From assembly GCA_042663485.1 (NCBI GenBank), contig JBHTAF010000002.1: a DNA stretch of 64,000 nucleotides; one strand, 5' to 3'. Each line of letters opens with the position of its first letter. Position 1 is the first letter of the stretch. The DNA comes from Natronosalvus sp042663485 (GTDB lineage Archaea; Halobacteriota; Halobacteria; Halobacteriales; Natrialbaceae). The position numbers and the translations under genes are program-made. Below the pieces are notes generated by a model that had not been told where the DNA came from, did no database searches, and was given only the letters and a program-made list of their open reading frames with translations. Shown piece after piece: positions 43,467-53,145 of this stretch.

Positions 43467-43922
43467 ATGACGCTCGAAACAATCCTGCTCGCGGTTGGTC
43501 CGGGCGATGCCGAACGGACGGACGCACTCGCCGAGGCAGTCATCGAGGTCGCAGCGCCTGCAGAGTCGACGGTCGTGCTCGCTCACGTCTTCACCGACGA
43601 CGAGTACGAGAAGGTCTTAGACCAGCTCTCCTTCGACCCCGAGGTCGAGGAAGCCGACCCGAACGAGGTCGCCGGACGTCACGCCACGATCCGCGACCTC
43701 CGGAATCCGCTCGCCGACGCGGGCGTGAACTACGAGGTTCGCGGTTCGGTGGGCGACCACGGTAAAGCGATCGTCGACCTGGCGACCGACGTGGGCGCCG
43801 ATCGCGTCGTCGTCGGCGGGCGAAAACGCTCCCCAACCGGGAAGGCCGTCTTCGGCTCGACCGCCCAGGAAGTGTTGCTCTCGGCCCCCTGTCCTGTGAC
43901 GTTCGTCCGCAGTTCCGACTAA
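43467..43922 (+). CDS. universal stress protein (UspA family)
   Basis: 151 residues starting MTLETILLAVGPGDAER. The nucleotide-binding end VVVGGRKRSPTGKAVFGSTA (G-2x-G-9x-G-S/T) is intact, so ATP binding is likely. A TATA-like cgcttaagg (43434-43442) is about 28 bases before the start, consistent with a leaderless mRNA. Confidence 0.92.
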   Translation: MTLETILLAVGPGDAERTDALAEAVIEVAAPAESTVVLAHVFTDDEYEKVLDQLSFDPEVEEADPNEVAGRHATIRDLRNPLADAGVNYEVRGSVGDHGKAIVDLATDVGADRVVVGGRKRSPTGKAVFGSTAQEVLLSAPCPVTFVRSSD

Positions 43923-44074
43923 TCGAGGTTCGGTTTCGGACCTCGAGAGACTGACCAAGATGGCGATCGATTCCGTCGTTCTCGTCCCAGTCGCTCTAGA
44001 CGCCGAATAAACCGCTCGTCGCGTGAAAGCCGTTCCCTCACGTTTTATCGCCCGGGAGTCCCTGCCACGAGGAT

Positions 44075-46090
44075 ATGAACTGGCGGGACGCAGAACGCGA
44101 GTACGACGACGCGGTCATCGACGCGACCAGCCTGGGTCGGCTGTTCGAGGACGCCACCGAGCGACACCCCAATCGCCCGGCACAGCGCTACAAGGGCGGG
44201 GTCTACGACCGTTCACTCACCGGCGGGGTGCTGCGGGCCGCCGCCGACGGCGAGTTCCGCGCGATCTCGTACGCCGAAATGCGCGACGTCGTCCGGAAAC
44301 TCGCGGCCGGCTTTCGCGACCTCGGCGTCGAGTTCGGCGACCGGATCGGCATCTTCGCCGACACCCGTTTGGAGTGGGCCCAGACCGACTTCGCGCTGCT
44401 CTCGGCCGGCGCCGTGGTCACCACCGTCTACCGCAACTCGTCACCAGACCAGGTCCGCTACTTGCTCGACGACCCTGGGGCGACCGGCGTCGTCGTCGAG
44501 AACGAAGCACTGCTCGAGCGCGTCCTCGAGGTCGAAGACGACCTCGATCTCGAGTTCGCCGTTTCGATGGATACGCTTTCGAGCGCCTACGACGACCGCG
44601 ACGACGTCCACACCCTCGCGGACGTCTACGCGCGCGGGGAGGAAACCTTCGACCTCGAGGCCTACCAGCACTGGGTCGACGAACCCGAGACGGACGATCT
44701 GGCGAGTCTGATCTACACCAGCGGGACGACCGGCCAGCCGAAGGGCGTGCAGTTGACCCACGGTAACTTTCGAGCGAACGTCAATCAGATTCGCAAGCGC
44801 TACGGGCCGCGACCGGACAAGTCCCCCGACTTACCGGTGATCGACGAGTCGGTGCAAACGGTCTCGTTCCTGCCGCTGGCCCACGTCTTCGAGCGCACCG
44901 CGGGACATTTCCTGATGTTCGCCAGCGGTGCCTGCGTCGCCTATGCCGAGAGCCCCGACACCCTACAAGAAGACTTCAGCGCGGTTCGACCGAACTCGGC
45001 GACGAGCGTGCCGCGGGTCTACGAGAAGATCTACGACGCCATCCGCGAACAGGCGAGCGAATCCGCGATCAAGGAGCGGATCTTCGAGTGGGCGACCGAC
45101 GTCGGCGTCGCCTACGCCGAAGCGAACGCGCCGGGGCCGGCCCTGCGTGCGAAACACGCCCTCGCGGACCGACTCGTCTTCTCACAGGTCAAGGAGGCCC
45201 TCGGTGGCAACGTCGAACTCCTCATCAGCGGCGGAGGGAGCCTCTCGAAGGAACTCTGCACGCTCTATCACGGGATGGGGCTGCCCATCTACGAGGGCTA
45301 CGGCCTGACCGAGACCGCCCCCGTCGTGACGGTCAATCCGCCCGAAGAGCCCAAGATCGGGACGATTGGCCCCGCGCTGCTCGAGGTCACGCTTCGCATC
45401 GACGAGTCGGTCGCCGATCAGGACGTCTTCGACGACCCAGGCCAGGTCGGGGAGTTGCTCGTCCGGGGACCGAACGTGACCGAGGGGTACTGGAACAAGC
45501 CGAGCGCTACCGACCGGGCGTTTTTCGAGGCCGAGGCTGAAGGCGAGAGCGAGAGTGATGACGAGGACGAGGACGAAGACGACTACGGAGACGACGAAGC
45601 CCGCTGGTTCCGCACCGGCGACATCGTCCACCTGCGGCCGGACGGCTACGTCGAGTTCCGCGAGCGAGTCAAGCAAATCCTCGTGCTCTCGACGGGCAAG
45701 AACGTCGCTCCCGCCCCCATCGAGGACGCCTTCGCCGCCAGCGAGGTCGTCGAACAGTGCATGGTCGTCGGCGACGGCGAGAAGTTCGTCGGCGCACTCC
45801 TCGTCCCGAACCTCGAGCACGTCCGCGAGTGGGCCGACCGGGAGGGAATCGACCTCCCCGAGGACGCCGAGGCCATCTGTGCGGACGAGCGCGTTCGATC
45901 CTACGTCGACGAGGAGGTCGACAGGGTAAACGAGAACTTCGAGAAACACGAGACGATCAAGCAGTTCCGTCTCGTCCCCGTCGAGTTCACCGAGGACAAC
46001 GAGATGCTGACACCGACGATGAAGAAGAAGCGCCGGGTCATCCTCGAGCGCTTCGACGACCGAGTCGACGAACTCTACGCCGACGCCTGA
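44075..46090 (+). CDS. long-chain acyl-CoA synthetase, first of a tandem pair
   Basis: 671 residues, AMP-forming. ATP loop LIYTSGTTGQPKGVQLTH (about residues 213-230), acyl site ISGGGSLSKELCTLYHG, YEGYGLTETAPVV, and the adenylation end GDIVHLRPDGYVEFRERVKQILVLSTGKNVAPAPIEDAF. It activates fatty acids to acyl-CoA. Unlike its neighbour it carries an Asp/Glu-rich insert (GESESDDEDEDEDDYGDDEA, about residues 491-510) just before the RTGD motif. It starts MNWRDAEREYDD. Confidence 0.93.
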   Translation: MNWRDAEREYDDAVIDATSLGRLFEDATERHPNRPAQRYKGGVYDRSLTGGVLRAAADGEFRAISYAEMRDVVRKLAAGFRDLGVEFGDRIGIFADTRLEWAQTDFALLSAGAVVTTVYRNSSPDQVRYLLDDPGATGVVVENEALLERVLEVEDDLDLEFAVSMDTLSSAYDDRDDVHTLADVYARGEETFDLEAYQHWVDEPETDDLASLIYTSGTTGQPKGVQLTHGNFRANVNQIRKRYGPRPDKSPDLPVIDESVQTVSFLPLAHVFERTAGHFLMFASGACVAYAESPDTLQEDFSAVRPNSATSVPRVYEKIYDAIREQASESAIKERIFEWATDVGVAYAEANAPGPALRAKHALADRLVFSQVKEALGGNVELLISGGGSLSKELCTLYHGMGLPIYEGYGLTETAPVVTVNPPEEPKIGTIGPALLEVTLRIDESVADQDVFDDPGQVGELLVRGPNVTEGYWNKPSATDRAFFEAEAEGESESDDEDEDEDDYGDDEARWFRTGDIVHLRPDGYVEFRERVKQILVLSTGKNVAPAPIEDAFAASEVVEQCMVVGDGEKFVGALLVPNLEHVREWADREGIDLPEDAEAICADERVRSYVDEEVDRVNENFEKHETIKQFRLVPVEFTEDNEMLTPTMKKKRRVILERFDDRVDELYADA

Positions 46091-46323
46091 CGGGGGTTTC
46101 GACGTTCCCGTCTCGCTTCGACTCGTTTGCACGCACTCTCGCCCGCCTCGACTCGTTCTGCCGTCCGCTGCCCTCGAGCGCCGTCCGAGTGCTGTTCGCT
46201 GCCCTCGAATGCGGTCTGCTCCCGCTCAGGCGCCGTCCGCTGCTATCAGACGCTGCTACCGCCCGAACCACTCAAAACAGCCGAATAGTTCAAGAGGCGG
46301 CATGTGCATTGAGGAACCATACC

Positions 46324-48294
46324 ATGGGATGGAGGGAATCCGAACGACAGTTCGACGACGACGTACTCGAGATGGACACGCTGGGACAGCTGTTCGCGAA
46401 GACGGTCGAGCGCAACAGGGACGCTCCGGCCCAGCGCTACAAGGGCGGGATTTACGACCGCTCGCTCGCAGGTTCGGTGGTCGATCCCGCACCCGACGGC
46501 GACTACGCGGTGCTCAGCTACGCCGAGATGGGGGCGATCGTCGAGCGACTCGCGACCGGTTTTCGCGACCTCGGCGTCGACGCCGGTGATCGCGTCGCCA
46601 TATTCGCCGGGACACGCATGGAGTGGGCCCAGACCGACTTCGCCTTGCTATCGGCGGGCGCGGTGGTCACCACCGTCTACCGCAACTCGTCGCCCGATAA
46701 GGTCCGCTACTTGCTCGACGACCCGGGTGCGACGAGCGTCGTCGTCGAGAACGAAGCACTGCTCGAGCGCGTCCTCGAGGTCGAAGAGGATCTGGATCTC
46801 GAGTTCGTCGTCTCCATGGACGACCTCTCCGACACGTACGACGACCGCAAGGACGTCTACACGCTCGCGGACGTCTACGAGCGCGGCGACGAGGCCTACG
46901 ACGAGGAGACCTACCAGGGCTGGCTCGCCGAGCGCACGCCGGACGACCTGGCGAGTCTGATCTACACCAGCGGGACGACCGGCCAGCCGAAGGGCGTGCA
47001 GCTGACCCACCGGAACTTCCGGGCGAACGTCAACCAGACCTACCGGCGGTTCGGGCCGCGTCCGGGGAAACCGGCGGGGACGCCCTCGATCAACAGCAAC
47101 ACACAAAGCGTATCGTTCCTCCCACTGGCACACGTCTTCGAGCGCACCGCGGGACACTTCCTGATGTTCGCCAGCGGAGCCTGCGTCGCCTACGCCGAGA
47201 GTTCGGACACGCTCAAAGAGGACTTTCAACTCGTCTCGCCGACGACGGCGACGAGCGTGCCCCGCGTCTACGAGAAAATCTACGACGCCATCCGCGAGCA
47301 GGCGAGCGAATCGCCGATCAAGGAGCGCATCTTCGAGTGGGCGACTGACGTCAGCCGGGCGTACTACCGCGCTGACAGTCCCGGAACCGGCCTGAAGCTG
47401 AAGATGACGGTCGCCGACAGGCTGGTCTTCTCGCAGGTCAAGGAGGCTCTCGGCGGCAACGTCGACATGCTCGTCAGCGGCGGCGGCACCCTCTCGGCCG
47501 AGCTCTGCACACTCTATCACGGGATGGGCCTACCCATCTACGAGGGGTACGGCCTGACCGAGACTGCCCCCGTGGTCACGACCAATCCGCCCGAAGAGCC
47601 CAAGATCGGGACGATCGGCCCCGCCCTCGTCGACACCGATCTGAAGGTCGACGAGACCGTCGTCCCCGAGGAGAGCACCGACACCGCGATCGGCGAAACC
47701 GGCGAGTTGCTCGTCAAGGGGCCACAGGTCGCGGAAGGGTACTGGAACAAGCCCGAGAAGACCGCGGAGGCGTTCCTCGAGGGCGACGACGGCCGCTGGT
47801 TCCGCACCGGCGACATCGTCACCATCCGGCCCGACGGCTACCTCGTCTTCCACGAGCGGTCGAAACAGATGCTCGTGCTCTCGACGGGCAAGAACGTCGC
47901 CCCCGCCCCCATCGAGGACAGCTTCGCCCAGAGCCAGGTCGTCGAACAGTGCATGGTCGTCGGCGACGGCGAGAAGTTCGTCGGCGCGCTCGTCGTCCCC
48001 AACTTCCAGTACCTCCGGGACGAACTCGAGCTCGAGGACGACGCGCGGATCGTCGACAGCGAGGCAGCCCACGACCTCGTTCAGGCGGAGATCGACGCGG
48101 TGAACGAGAACTTCGAGAAACACGAGCAGATCAAGCGTTTCCAGCTCGTTCCCGAAGAGTTCACCGAGGAAAACGAGATGCTGACGCCGACGATGAAGAA
48201 GAAGCGTCGCGTGATCCTCGAGAAATTCGACGAGGAGGTGGCGGACATCTATCCCGAGCGCGCGTCCGATCGACCGGCCGAGGCGGCCGACTGA
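46324..48294 (+). CDS. long-chain acyl-CoA synthetase, second of a tandem pair
   Basis: 656 residues starting MGWRESERQFDDDVLEMDTL. It shares the ATP loop, acyl site and lid motifs with the preceding gene, including long stretches with identical DNA, and lacks the acidic insert. The pair arose by duplication and seems to be kept similar by gene conversion. An in-frame extension (from 45757) lies inside the upstream gene and is not used. The two are separated by 233 bases, so may have separate promoters. Confidence 0.93.
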   Translation: MGWRESERQFDDDVLEMDTLGQLFAKTVERNRDAPAQRYKGGIYDRSLAGSVVDPAPDGDYAVLSYAEMGAIVERLATGFRDLGVDAGDRVAIFAGTRMEWAQTDFALLSAGAVVTTVYRNSSPDKVRYLLDDPGATSVVVENEALLERVLEVEEDLDLEFVVSMDDLSDTYDDRKDVYTLADVYERGDEAYDEETYQGWLAERTPDDLASLIYTSGTTGQPKGVQLTHRNFRANVNQTYRRFGPRPGKPAGTPSINSNTQSVSFLPLAHVFERTAGHFLMFASGACVAYAESSDTLKEDFQLVSPTTATSVPRVYEKIYDAIREQASESPIKERIFEWATDVSRAYYRADSPGTGLKLKMTVADRLVFSQVKEALGGNVDMLVSGGGTLSAELCTLYHGMGLPIYEGYGLTETAPVVTTNPPEEPKIGTIGPALVDTDLKVDETVVPEESTDTAIGETGELLVKGPQVAEGYWNKPEKTAEAFLEGDDGRWFRTGDIVTIRPDGYLVFHERSKQMLVLSTGKNVAPAPIEDSFAQSQVVEQCMVVGDGEKFVGALVVPNFQYLRDELELEDDARIVDSEAAHDLVQAEIDAVNENFEKHEQIKRFQLVPEEFTEENEMLTPTMKKKRRVILEKFDEEVADIYPERASDRPAEAAD

Positions 48295-48306
48295 GCGGGA
48301 ACGCGA

Positions 48307-48585
48307 CTACCCCAGTCCACCCCCTCTCGCCTTGTCGCCCTCGAGTTCGGATTCGCGGGTTCGGGTCCGTTCTTCTTCCGCCTCCGGGTCGGGTTCGCGA
48401 TCGTGGGGATAGACGCCCTCCGAATCCGAGCGCGTGTTCCGGGTCAGTGCCAGCCACAGGAGCACACCGGAGAGAACGAGAAACGCCCAGGCGAATTCGC
48501 TCACACCTGCGATCACCGACGCGAATACGGCGATCAGACAGCCGAGGACGGCGTATCCGTACCGGTTCAATCGCTGGAGGACCAT
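48307..48585 (-). CDS. small two-helix membrane protein
   Basis: 92 residues starting MVLQRLNRYGYAVLGCLIAV with two membrane helices (about 10-30 and 34-53), then an Arg/Glu-rich tail ending RGGGLG. No named family recognised. It lies on the strand opposite its neighbours, and ends 12 bases from the convergent acyl-CoA synthetase stop. Confidence 0.7.
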   Translation of the reverse strand: MVLQRLNRYGYAVLGCLIAVFASVIAGVSEFAWAFLVLSGVLLWLALTRNTRSDSEGVYPHDREPDPEAEEERTRTRESELEGDKARGGGLG

Positions 48586-48713
48586 GGTACACCTCGCTCT
48601 TGCTGCCACAAGTGTTTTTTCACGGATACGTCGACCACATCCGATCGGCGGTCCACTCGCTGATCCGGCGTATCCACATTCCAGATGGGAGTACCACGGT
48701 TACTCGAGCTACG

Positions 48714-48890
48714 AACGTGGCGCTACGGGCCGACCAGTGGATCCGGCGTGGTGACGTCGTCGCTCGCGACCGTGCGTTCGACGGCGGGCCGGTCCTTGAG
48801 ACGCCGGCCGTCACTGCGGTCATCGCTGAACGGTCCGCACGAGCACTCGAGCGCGTTCCCTTCGATCGAGCGGAATCCGGCAGCGATCAG
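48714..48890 (+). pseudogene. decayed copy of the 5' end of the asparagine-synthase-like gene
   Basis: In this frame the sequence reads NVALRADQWIRRGDVVARDR then AFDGGPVLETPAVTAVIAER and SARALERV. The downstream gene starts MNVRLQDERWVRRRGVAVQG then QAFDGADLLEAPAIAERFAR ALE. The order and spacing agree. The similarity ends near 48890 and no PP-loop domain follows, so this is a truncated, drifted duplicate of about 60 codons. Confidence 0.72.
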
Positions 48891-48935
48891 TCGAGAGCTA
48901 TAACTGGGTGGTTTCGGTAGTGAATACATCGACGA

Positions 48936-50795
48936 ATGAACGTTCGACTACAGGACGAGAGGTGGGTGCGCCGCCGCGGCGTCGCCGTCCAGGGCCAGGC
49001 ATTCGACGGGGCGGACCTCCTCGAGGCGCCGGCCATCGCCGAGCGGTTCGCACGGGCGCTCGAGGACAGGGCCGGCCGGAATCAAGACGGGGACGCTCAC
49101 CTCGAGGCCGTCGCCGCCTGCGCCGACTCCCTCGAGGGCTTCTTCGCGGCCGTCGTCGGCCTCGACGCAGACTCGACGTACCTCGTCGCCGACGGCGCTC
49201 GCTCGATTCCCCTCTGGTACGACGCCGCCGGGTCGGTCGTCAGCGATCGCGGGTGGATCGCCAGAGACGCCGTCGACGCGCCTCGAGACCCGGTCGCCGA
49301 GCGCGAGTTCCTCCTGACGCGGTACGTAACCGGTCCCGACACCATCTGGCGGGACGTCTTCGCCGTGCAACCGGGGGAAATGGTTCGACTCGAGTCGAGC
49401 GACGTCGACGGTATTGGCACCACCGGCGACGGCTATCGAACCGTCACTCGCCACACCTACCGCGAGTACTGGCCCGCCGCCGAAACGCCGACTGCCGAGG
49501 ACGAGTGCGCCGGCGACATGCTCGAGGCACCCCTCACGCGCCTCGAGGTCGGCCTCCAGACTGCGCTCGACCGACTCGAGGCCGTCGCGGGCGACCGTCC
49601 CGTCGTCCTCCCGCTCTCGGGCGGGTACGACTCCAGGCTGCTCGCCGCAGCCCTCGTCGAGCGCGGACGGGAGGTGATCGGTTTCACCTTCGGCCGCTCG
49701 GGCCACCCGGACGTCGAGGTCAGCCGGGAGGTCGCGGCCGCACTCGGGATCCGCTGGGAGTTCTACCCCTACTCGCGAGAGCTATGGCGCGAGTGGTACC
49801 ACGGCGAGACCGGCCGCCGCTACCGGGAGTGGGCCTTCGGCGGGGACGCCCTCCCGTTCCTGGCCGAGTGGCCCGCCGTCCGCGGGTTGCTCGAGGACGG
49901 CCGACTTCCCGACGACGCACTCTACTGTCCGGGTCACACCGTGGCAACCCCCAGTGAACGACTGCCGCGGTTCGCGGGCGAGCCCCGGTTCGACATCGAC
50001 CGGGCGACCGTCGGCTGCGGACCCGCGGTCGACGCCGACGAGCGAGGAGCCGTCGACGACGCACTCGAGACGATCGACCCCACGCTCGAGGCGCTGGTCG
50101 AGTACGTCCTCGAGACGCACTACGTGCTCTGGGATCTGGACGACGCCGTGAATGGAGTCGAGACCGACGCAATCGACGTCCGAGCGGCGATCCGCGACCG
50201 CATTCGACGCGGCCTCCTCGGAGACCGAAATCCTGAGACGATCTCGGACCCCGCGACGGCCGCCGCGGCCTACGAGCGCTGGGAGTGGCGCGGACGCATG
50301 TCGACGTTCACAAACGGCGACTGCCGCGTCTACGAGGACGCCGGCCTCGAGTGGTGGCTCCCGCTGTGGGACCCCGCTTACGTCCGTGTCTGGGAAGCGA
50401 TTCCCCTCGCCTTCCGCCGCGGGAAGGGACTCCACGCCGACCTCGCCACGGCCATCTACTGGCGGGTCGCCGGTATCGCCCACGACCGGGCCGCGGTGAC
50501 GGATCGAACGCTCGAGCCCGTCGATCGCCTGCTCTCGCTCGTCCGTCACACCCCCGCTCGACAGTACCTCGAGCGAGGTGGCGACTGGATGCCGCCGTTT
50601 CTGGCCCCGCGCGAACGCTGGCGCGAACCCGGCTCCCACCCGCTCGCCTGGCATGGAATCGTCGACGACGCGATTCTCGAGGCCGCCCCCTCGAGCCGAA
50701 ACCTCTACGCGCTGCGGACGCTGGCGCGGTTCGAGGGCGTCGACCTCGGGGATCCGTCGTGGCTCGCCGACGTAAGTGAGGAGTGGTTCGAGTAA
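48936..50795 (+). CDS. asparagine-synthase-like protein without N-terminal Cys
   Basis: 619 residues. The C-terminal part is an Asn_synthase-like PP-loop ATPase: VVLPLSGGYDSRLLAAALVE (about residues 222-241; SGGxDS) followed by TFGRSGHPDVEVSREVAAALG. The N-terminal part has the weak shape of an Ntn glutaminase, but the start is MNVRLQDER, with no Cys at position 2, so ammonia must come from elsewhere or the substrate differs. Relatives often modify peptides or sugars. A truncated copy of its 5' end lies just upstream. Confidence 0.85.
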   Translation: MNVRLQDERWVRRRGVAVQGQAFDGADLLEAPAIAERFARALEDRAGRNQDGDAHLEAVAACADSLEGFFAAVVGLDADSTYLVADGARSIPLWYDAAGSVVSDRGWIARDAVDAPRDPVAEREFLLTRYVTGPDTIWRDVFAVQPGEMVRLESSDVDGIGTTGDGYRTVTRHTYREYWPAAETPTAEDECAGDMLEAPLTRLEVGLQTALDRLEAVAGDRPVVLPLSGGYDSRLLAAALVERGREVIGFTFGRSGHPDVEVSREVAAALGIRWEFYPYSRELWREWYHGETGRRYREWAFGGDALPFLAEWPAVRGLLEDGRLPDDALYCPGHTVATPSERLPRFAGEPRFDIDRATVGCGPAVDADERGAVDDALETIDPTLEALVEYVLETHYVLWDLDDAVNGVETDAIDVRAAIRDRIRRGLLGDRNPETISDPATAAAAYERWEWRGRMSTFTNGDCRVYEDAGLEWWLPLWDPAYVRVWEAIPLAFRRGKGLHADLATAIYWRVAGIAHDRAAVTDRTLEPVDRLLSLVRHTPARQYLERGGDWMPPFLAPRERWREPGSHPLAWHGIVDDAILEAAPSSRNLYALRTLARFEGVDLGDPSWLADVSEEWFE

Positions 50796-50821
50796 TCGTC
50801 GCTCTCGAGTAACTCAGGGGG

Positions 50822-51850
50822 TTAGAACAGAAGGGTAAACAGGAGGTCCCCGTAGACGAGCGCGACGACCAGCCCCGCGAAGATCGGCACCAGAAACGGC
50901 GTTCCCGGTGAGATCCAGATGACGTCGCGTTCGGCGAGGACCTCGAGGCCGTCCCGAAGCGTCTCGGGATCGGTGCCGTAGGCCGTACCGTCGATGTCCT
51001 CGAGGAAGGCTTCGGCGCCCCAGGGGTCCTCGAGATCCTCGACGTCGGTCGGCGCGTCGGTATCGCGATCGAGGCTCTCCTGGACGCGACTCGACCCGCC
51101 GTCGCTCCGAATCTCGGCCCCGACGGCCTCGACGGCGCCGTCGGTCGGCGGATTCGGCTCGTCGGAGAGGCTCGCCGGGTCGCGATACGTTTCCGGGTCC
51201 GCCCGGAGTTCCTCGAGGCTGAGCCCCCGCCAACGAAGGTACATTCGGAGGGCGTCCAGGTCGAGGCCGCTCAGGGACCGCCCCGAAGGAGCGTCCAGGA
51301 GTCGTCCGTGGGTGCTCGAGACGGCCGTCCACTCGATCGGCCAGCCGACGAACATCACGGGGGCGATCCGTCCGGCAGCGGCGTTTCGAATCGCGAGGGC
51401 GACTGGGACGAGGACGCCGAGGAGGACGGCGTTGGTCAGGATGGCGAGCGAGAACGCGCTGGCGATCTCCGGAGTGACGACGGGGAGCGTCCACGAGCCC
51501 AGGGCGTACGTCGGGTACGTCGGAAACAACAGCGCGAGCACCAGCAAGGCCTTCGCGTCGGCACCGCCGAAACCACCGAACCACCAGAAGAGGTACGCGA
51601 GCGGGACGACGACCCCGAGACTCAGCGCCGCAGGAACGAGAAACTCGTGACTCCAGACGACCCCACCGGCCCGATAGGCGACCCAGCCGTCCCAGACGAA
51701 CAGGACCACGGCGAGCGCCGACAGCGGGATCCAGACCGAACTCGAGATCCGGCGGGTCTTCACATCGCGGACGGCCGCCCAGGCGAAGACGGGGACGGCG
51801 ACCAGCCGGAGGAGGTCGGGCGTCGAGGCGATCGGGACGACGTCGTACAC
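50822..51850 (-). CDS. A24 prepilin peptidase (PibD-like)
   Basis: 342 residues. Aspartate motifs are FAWAAVRDVKTRRISSSVW (D near residue 29) and GGFGGADAKALLVLALL (D near 98), the two catalytic Asp residues of aspartic prepilin peptidases. There are about six membrane helices, with a long cytoplasmic acidic loop (about 200-300) before the last helix. It cuts the signal of type IV pilin and archaellin precursors. No pilin gene is seen next to it. Confidence 0.92.
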   Translation of the reverse strand: MYDVVPIASTPDLLRLVAVPVFAWAAVRDVKTRRISSSVWIPLSALAVVLFVWDGWVAYRAGGVVWSHEFLVPAALSLGVVVPLAYLFWWFGGFGGADAKALLVLALLFPTYPTYALGSWTLPVVTPEIASAFSLAILTNAVLLGVLVPVALAIRNAAAGRIAPVMFVGWPIEWTAVSSTHGRLLDAPSGRSLSGLDLDALRMYLRWRGLSLEELRADPETYRDPASLSDEPNPPTDGAVEAVGAEIRSDGGSSRVQESLDRDTDAPTDVEDLEDPWGAEAFLEDIDGTAYGTDPETLRDGLEVLAERDVIWISPGTPFLVPIFAGLVVALVYGDLLFTLLF

Positions 51851-51922
51851 GTTCGCTACGGCGTCCCGATGGATGGTAGGTGTTACGGCTGCGGCTCGGT
51901 AACAACGTCAAACGCTGGGTGC

Positions 51923-52588
51923 TTAGAACCCGTGTCGATCCTCGAGCAACACGAGTTGCGTCCGGTCCTCGACCCGTTCTCGCTCGAGCGAGACCAGTTT
52001 CCCGACGGTACTCCCCTGTCCGTAGACCTCCTCCGCGCGGGCGTCCTCGAGCGGCAGGGCGAACTCCCGAACACGCTCGACGGCGCCAGCCCAGCTGGGT
52101 TCGATTTTGTTCGCACTCCCGACGAGTACGAGGCGTCCCGCGGCAAACGGCCAAGCACTCACGGCGTTGCCGAGCGCGTTGGCGCCGAGGAGCTCGCCGC
52201 TCCGGGCGATGGCGTTGACGCTATCGAAGAAGACGTCGGCCGTGGCGGCCTCCCGGCGCGCGTCCGCCCGCTCCTCGTCGTCGTCGATGTCGGCGATCCG
52301 GTTGCCGAGGTACTCGAAGCCGTCGGCCGCTTCGAGGACGTCCGTGAAGCCGATCTCCTCCAGCGTCGTGGAGTGGCCGTCCATCACCGTCGCCCTCTCC
52401 GGGATCTGGTCGACGAGGTGGTCGCGGGCCGCCTCGGCCGATTCGAATCGGTGGACGTCGACGTTTCCGTCCTCGACGTTCGAGATCGTCTCCTCGATCA
52501 CCTCCTCGTCGGGTACCTGATCGAAGCGGTCCTCCTCGAGATCCAGTTCGTCGTCGAAGTCGTCTTTCGTGTAGTAGTCGTCCGTCAT
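51923..52588 (-). CDS. LUD-domain (LutC/YkgG-like) protein
   Basis: 221 residues starting MTDDYYTKDDFDDELDLEED. LUD-domain features: HRFESAEAARDHLVDQIPER, MDGHSTTLEEIGFTDVLEAA, FFDSVNAIARSGELLGANAL and AGRLVLVGSANKIEPSWAGAVERV. LUD proteins are found with lactate oxidation complexes (LutABC); partner genes LutA and LutB are not next to it, so this may be a stand-alone copy. Function uncertain. Confidence 0.85.
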   Translation of the reverse strand: MTDDYYTKDDFDDELDLEEDRFDQVPDEEVIEETISNVEDGNVDVHRFESAEAARDHLVDQIPERATVMDGHSTTLEEIGFTDVLEAADGFEYLGNRIADIDDDEERADARREAATADVFFDSVNAIARSGELLGANALGNAVSAWPFAAGRLVLVGSANKIEPSWAGAVERVREFALPLEDARAEEVYGQGSTVGKLVSLERERVEDRTQLVLLEDRHGF

Positions 52589-52689
52589 GGGATGTGTTTG
52601 GCGGTCGCGTACGTGGTTTCGGTCCCGGTTACGTGTGTGGACACGTTTCGCTCTCGTTCACGTTTTCTTCTTCTTCCCCCCTCGAGCAG

Positions 52690-52920
52690 CTACGATTCGT
52701 CAAACCCGGCCGCAAACTCCTCTACGATTGCCGCACAGAACGCCTCGAGGTCGTCGTTGACCGTCTGGCCCGCCTCGCGGCCGATGCCGAGCACCTCGAC
52801 CGCGGCGCCGGCGTCGTTGACGGCATGTTTCGGGTCGATGAACTCGACTTCCTCAGTTCCGGCCGGTGCGAGAAAGATGCCGACCGTCACGTCCTCGAGT
52901 TGGTGTTCGGTTTCGCTCAT
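52690..52920 (-). pseudogene. internally deleted DJ-1/PfpI amidase-like gene
   Basis: 76 residues. It begins like DJ-1/PfpI enzymes (VGIFLAPAGTEEVEFIDPKH, then AVNDAGAAVEVLGIG) and ends with the family's last helix (DDLEAFCAAIVEEFAAG). The middle, about 120 residues with the nucleophile elbow Cys, is missing, but the frame continues: ...QTVNDDLEAFC. The join is within the word DDLE, which in relatives occurs both early (after QTVN) and late (before AFC), so a short repeat probably drove the loss. It should be non-functional as an enzyme. Confidence 0.72.
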
Positions 52921-53145
52921 CACCGGTCGTTCGATACAGGCGGCGAAAACGGCCAGCCCTGTCTGTGAAAGGTCGCGTCAGCCCATCGTCGGGGTCTCGA
53001 AGGAGATTCTTCGACGCACTCGACGAGGGCTGGGCGCCTCGAGAAGCCATGCGTATACAGGGACCGGGCACAAGCGCACGGTGGGTGTGATGAGCGGTAG
53101 ACGGTATTGCGTCGTCGAACACCCTCCGTCGAATACGTTTCAACG

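Noticed and set aside
46091..46323. imperfect GCTGCCCTCGA words between the two acyl-CoA synthetases
   Set aside because: Short and drifted; fits the general CTCGAG richness of the DNA.
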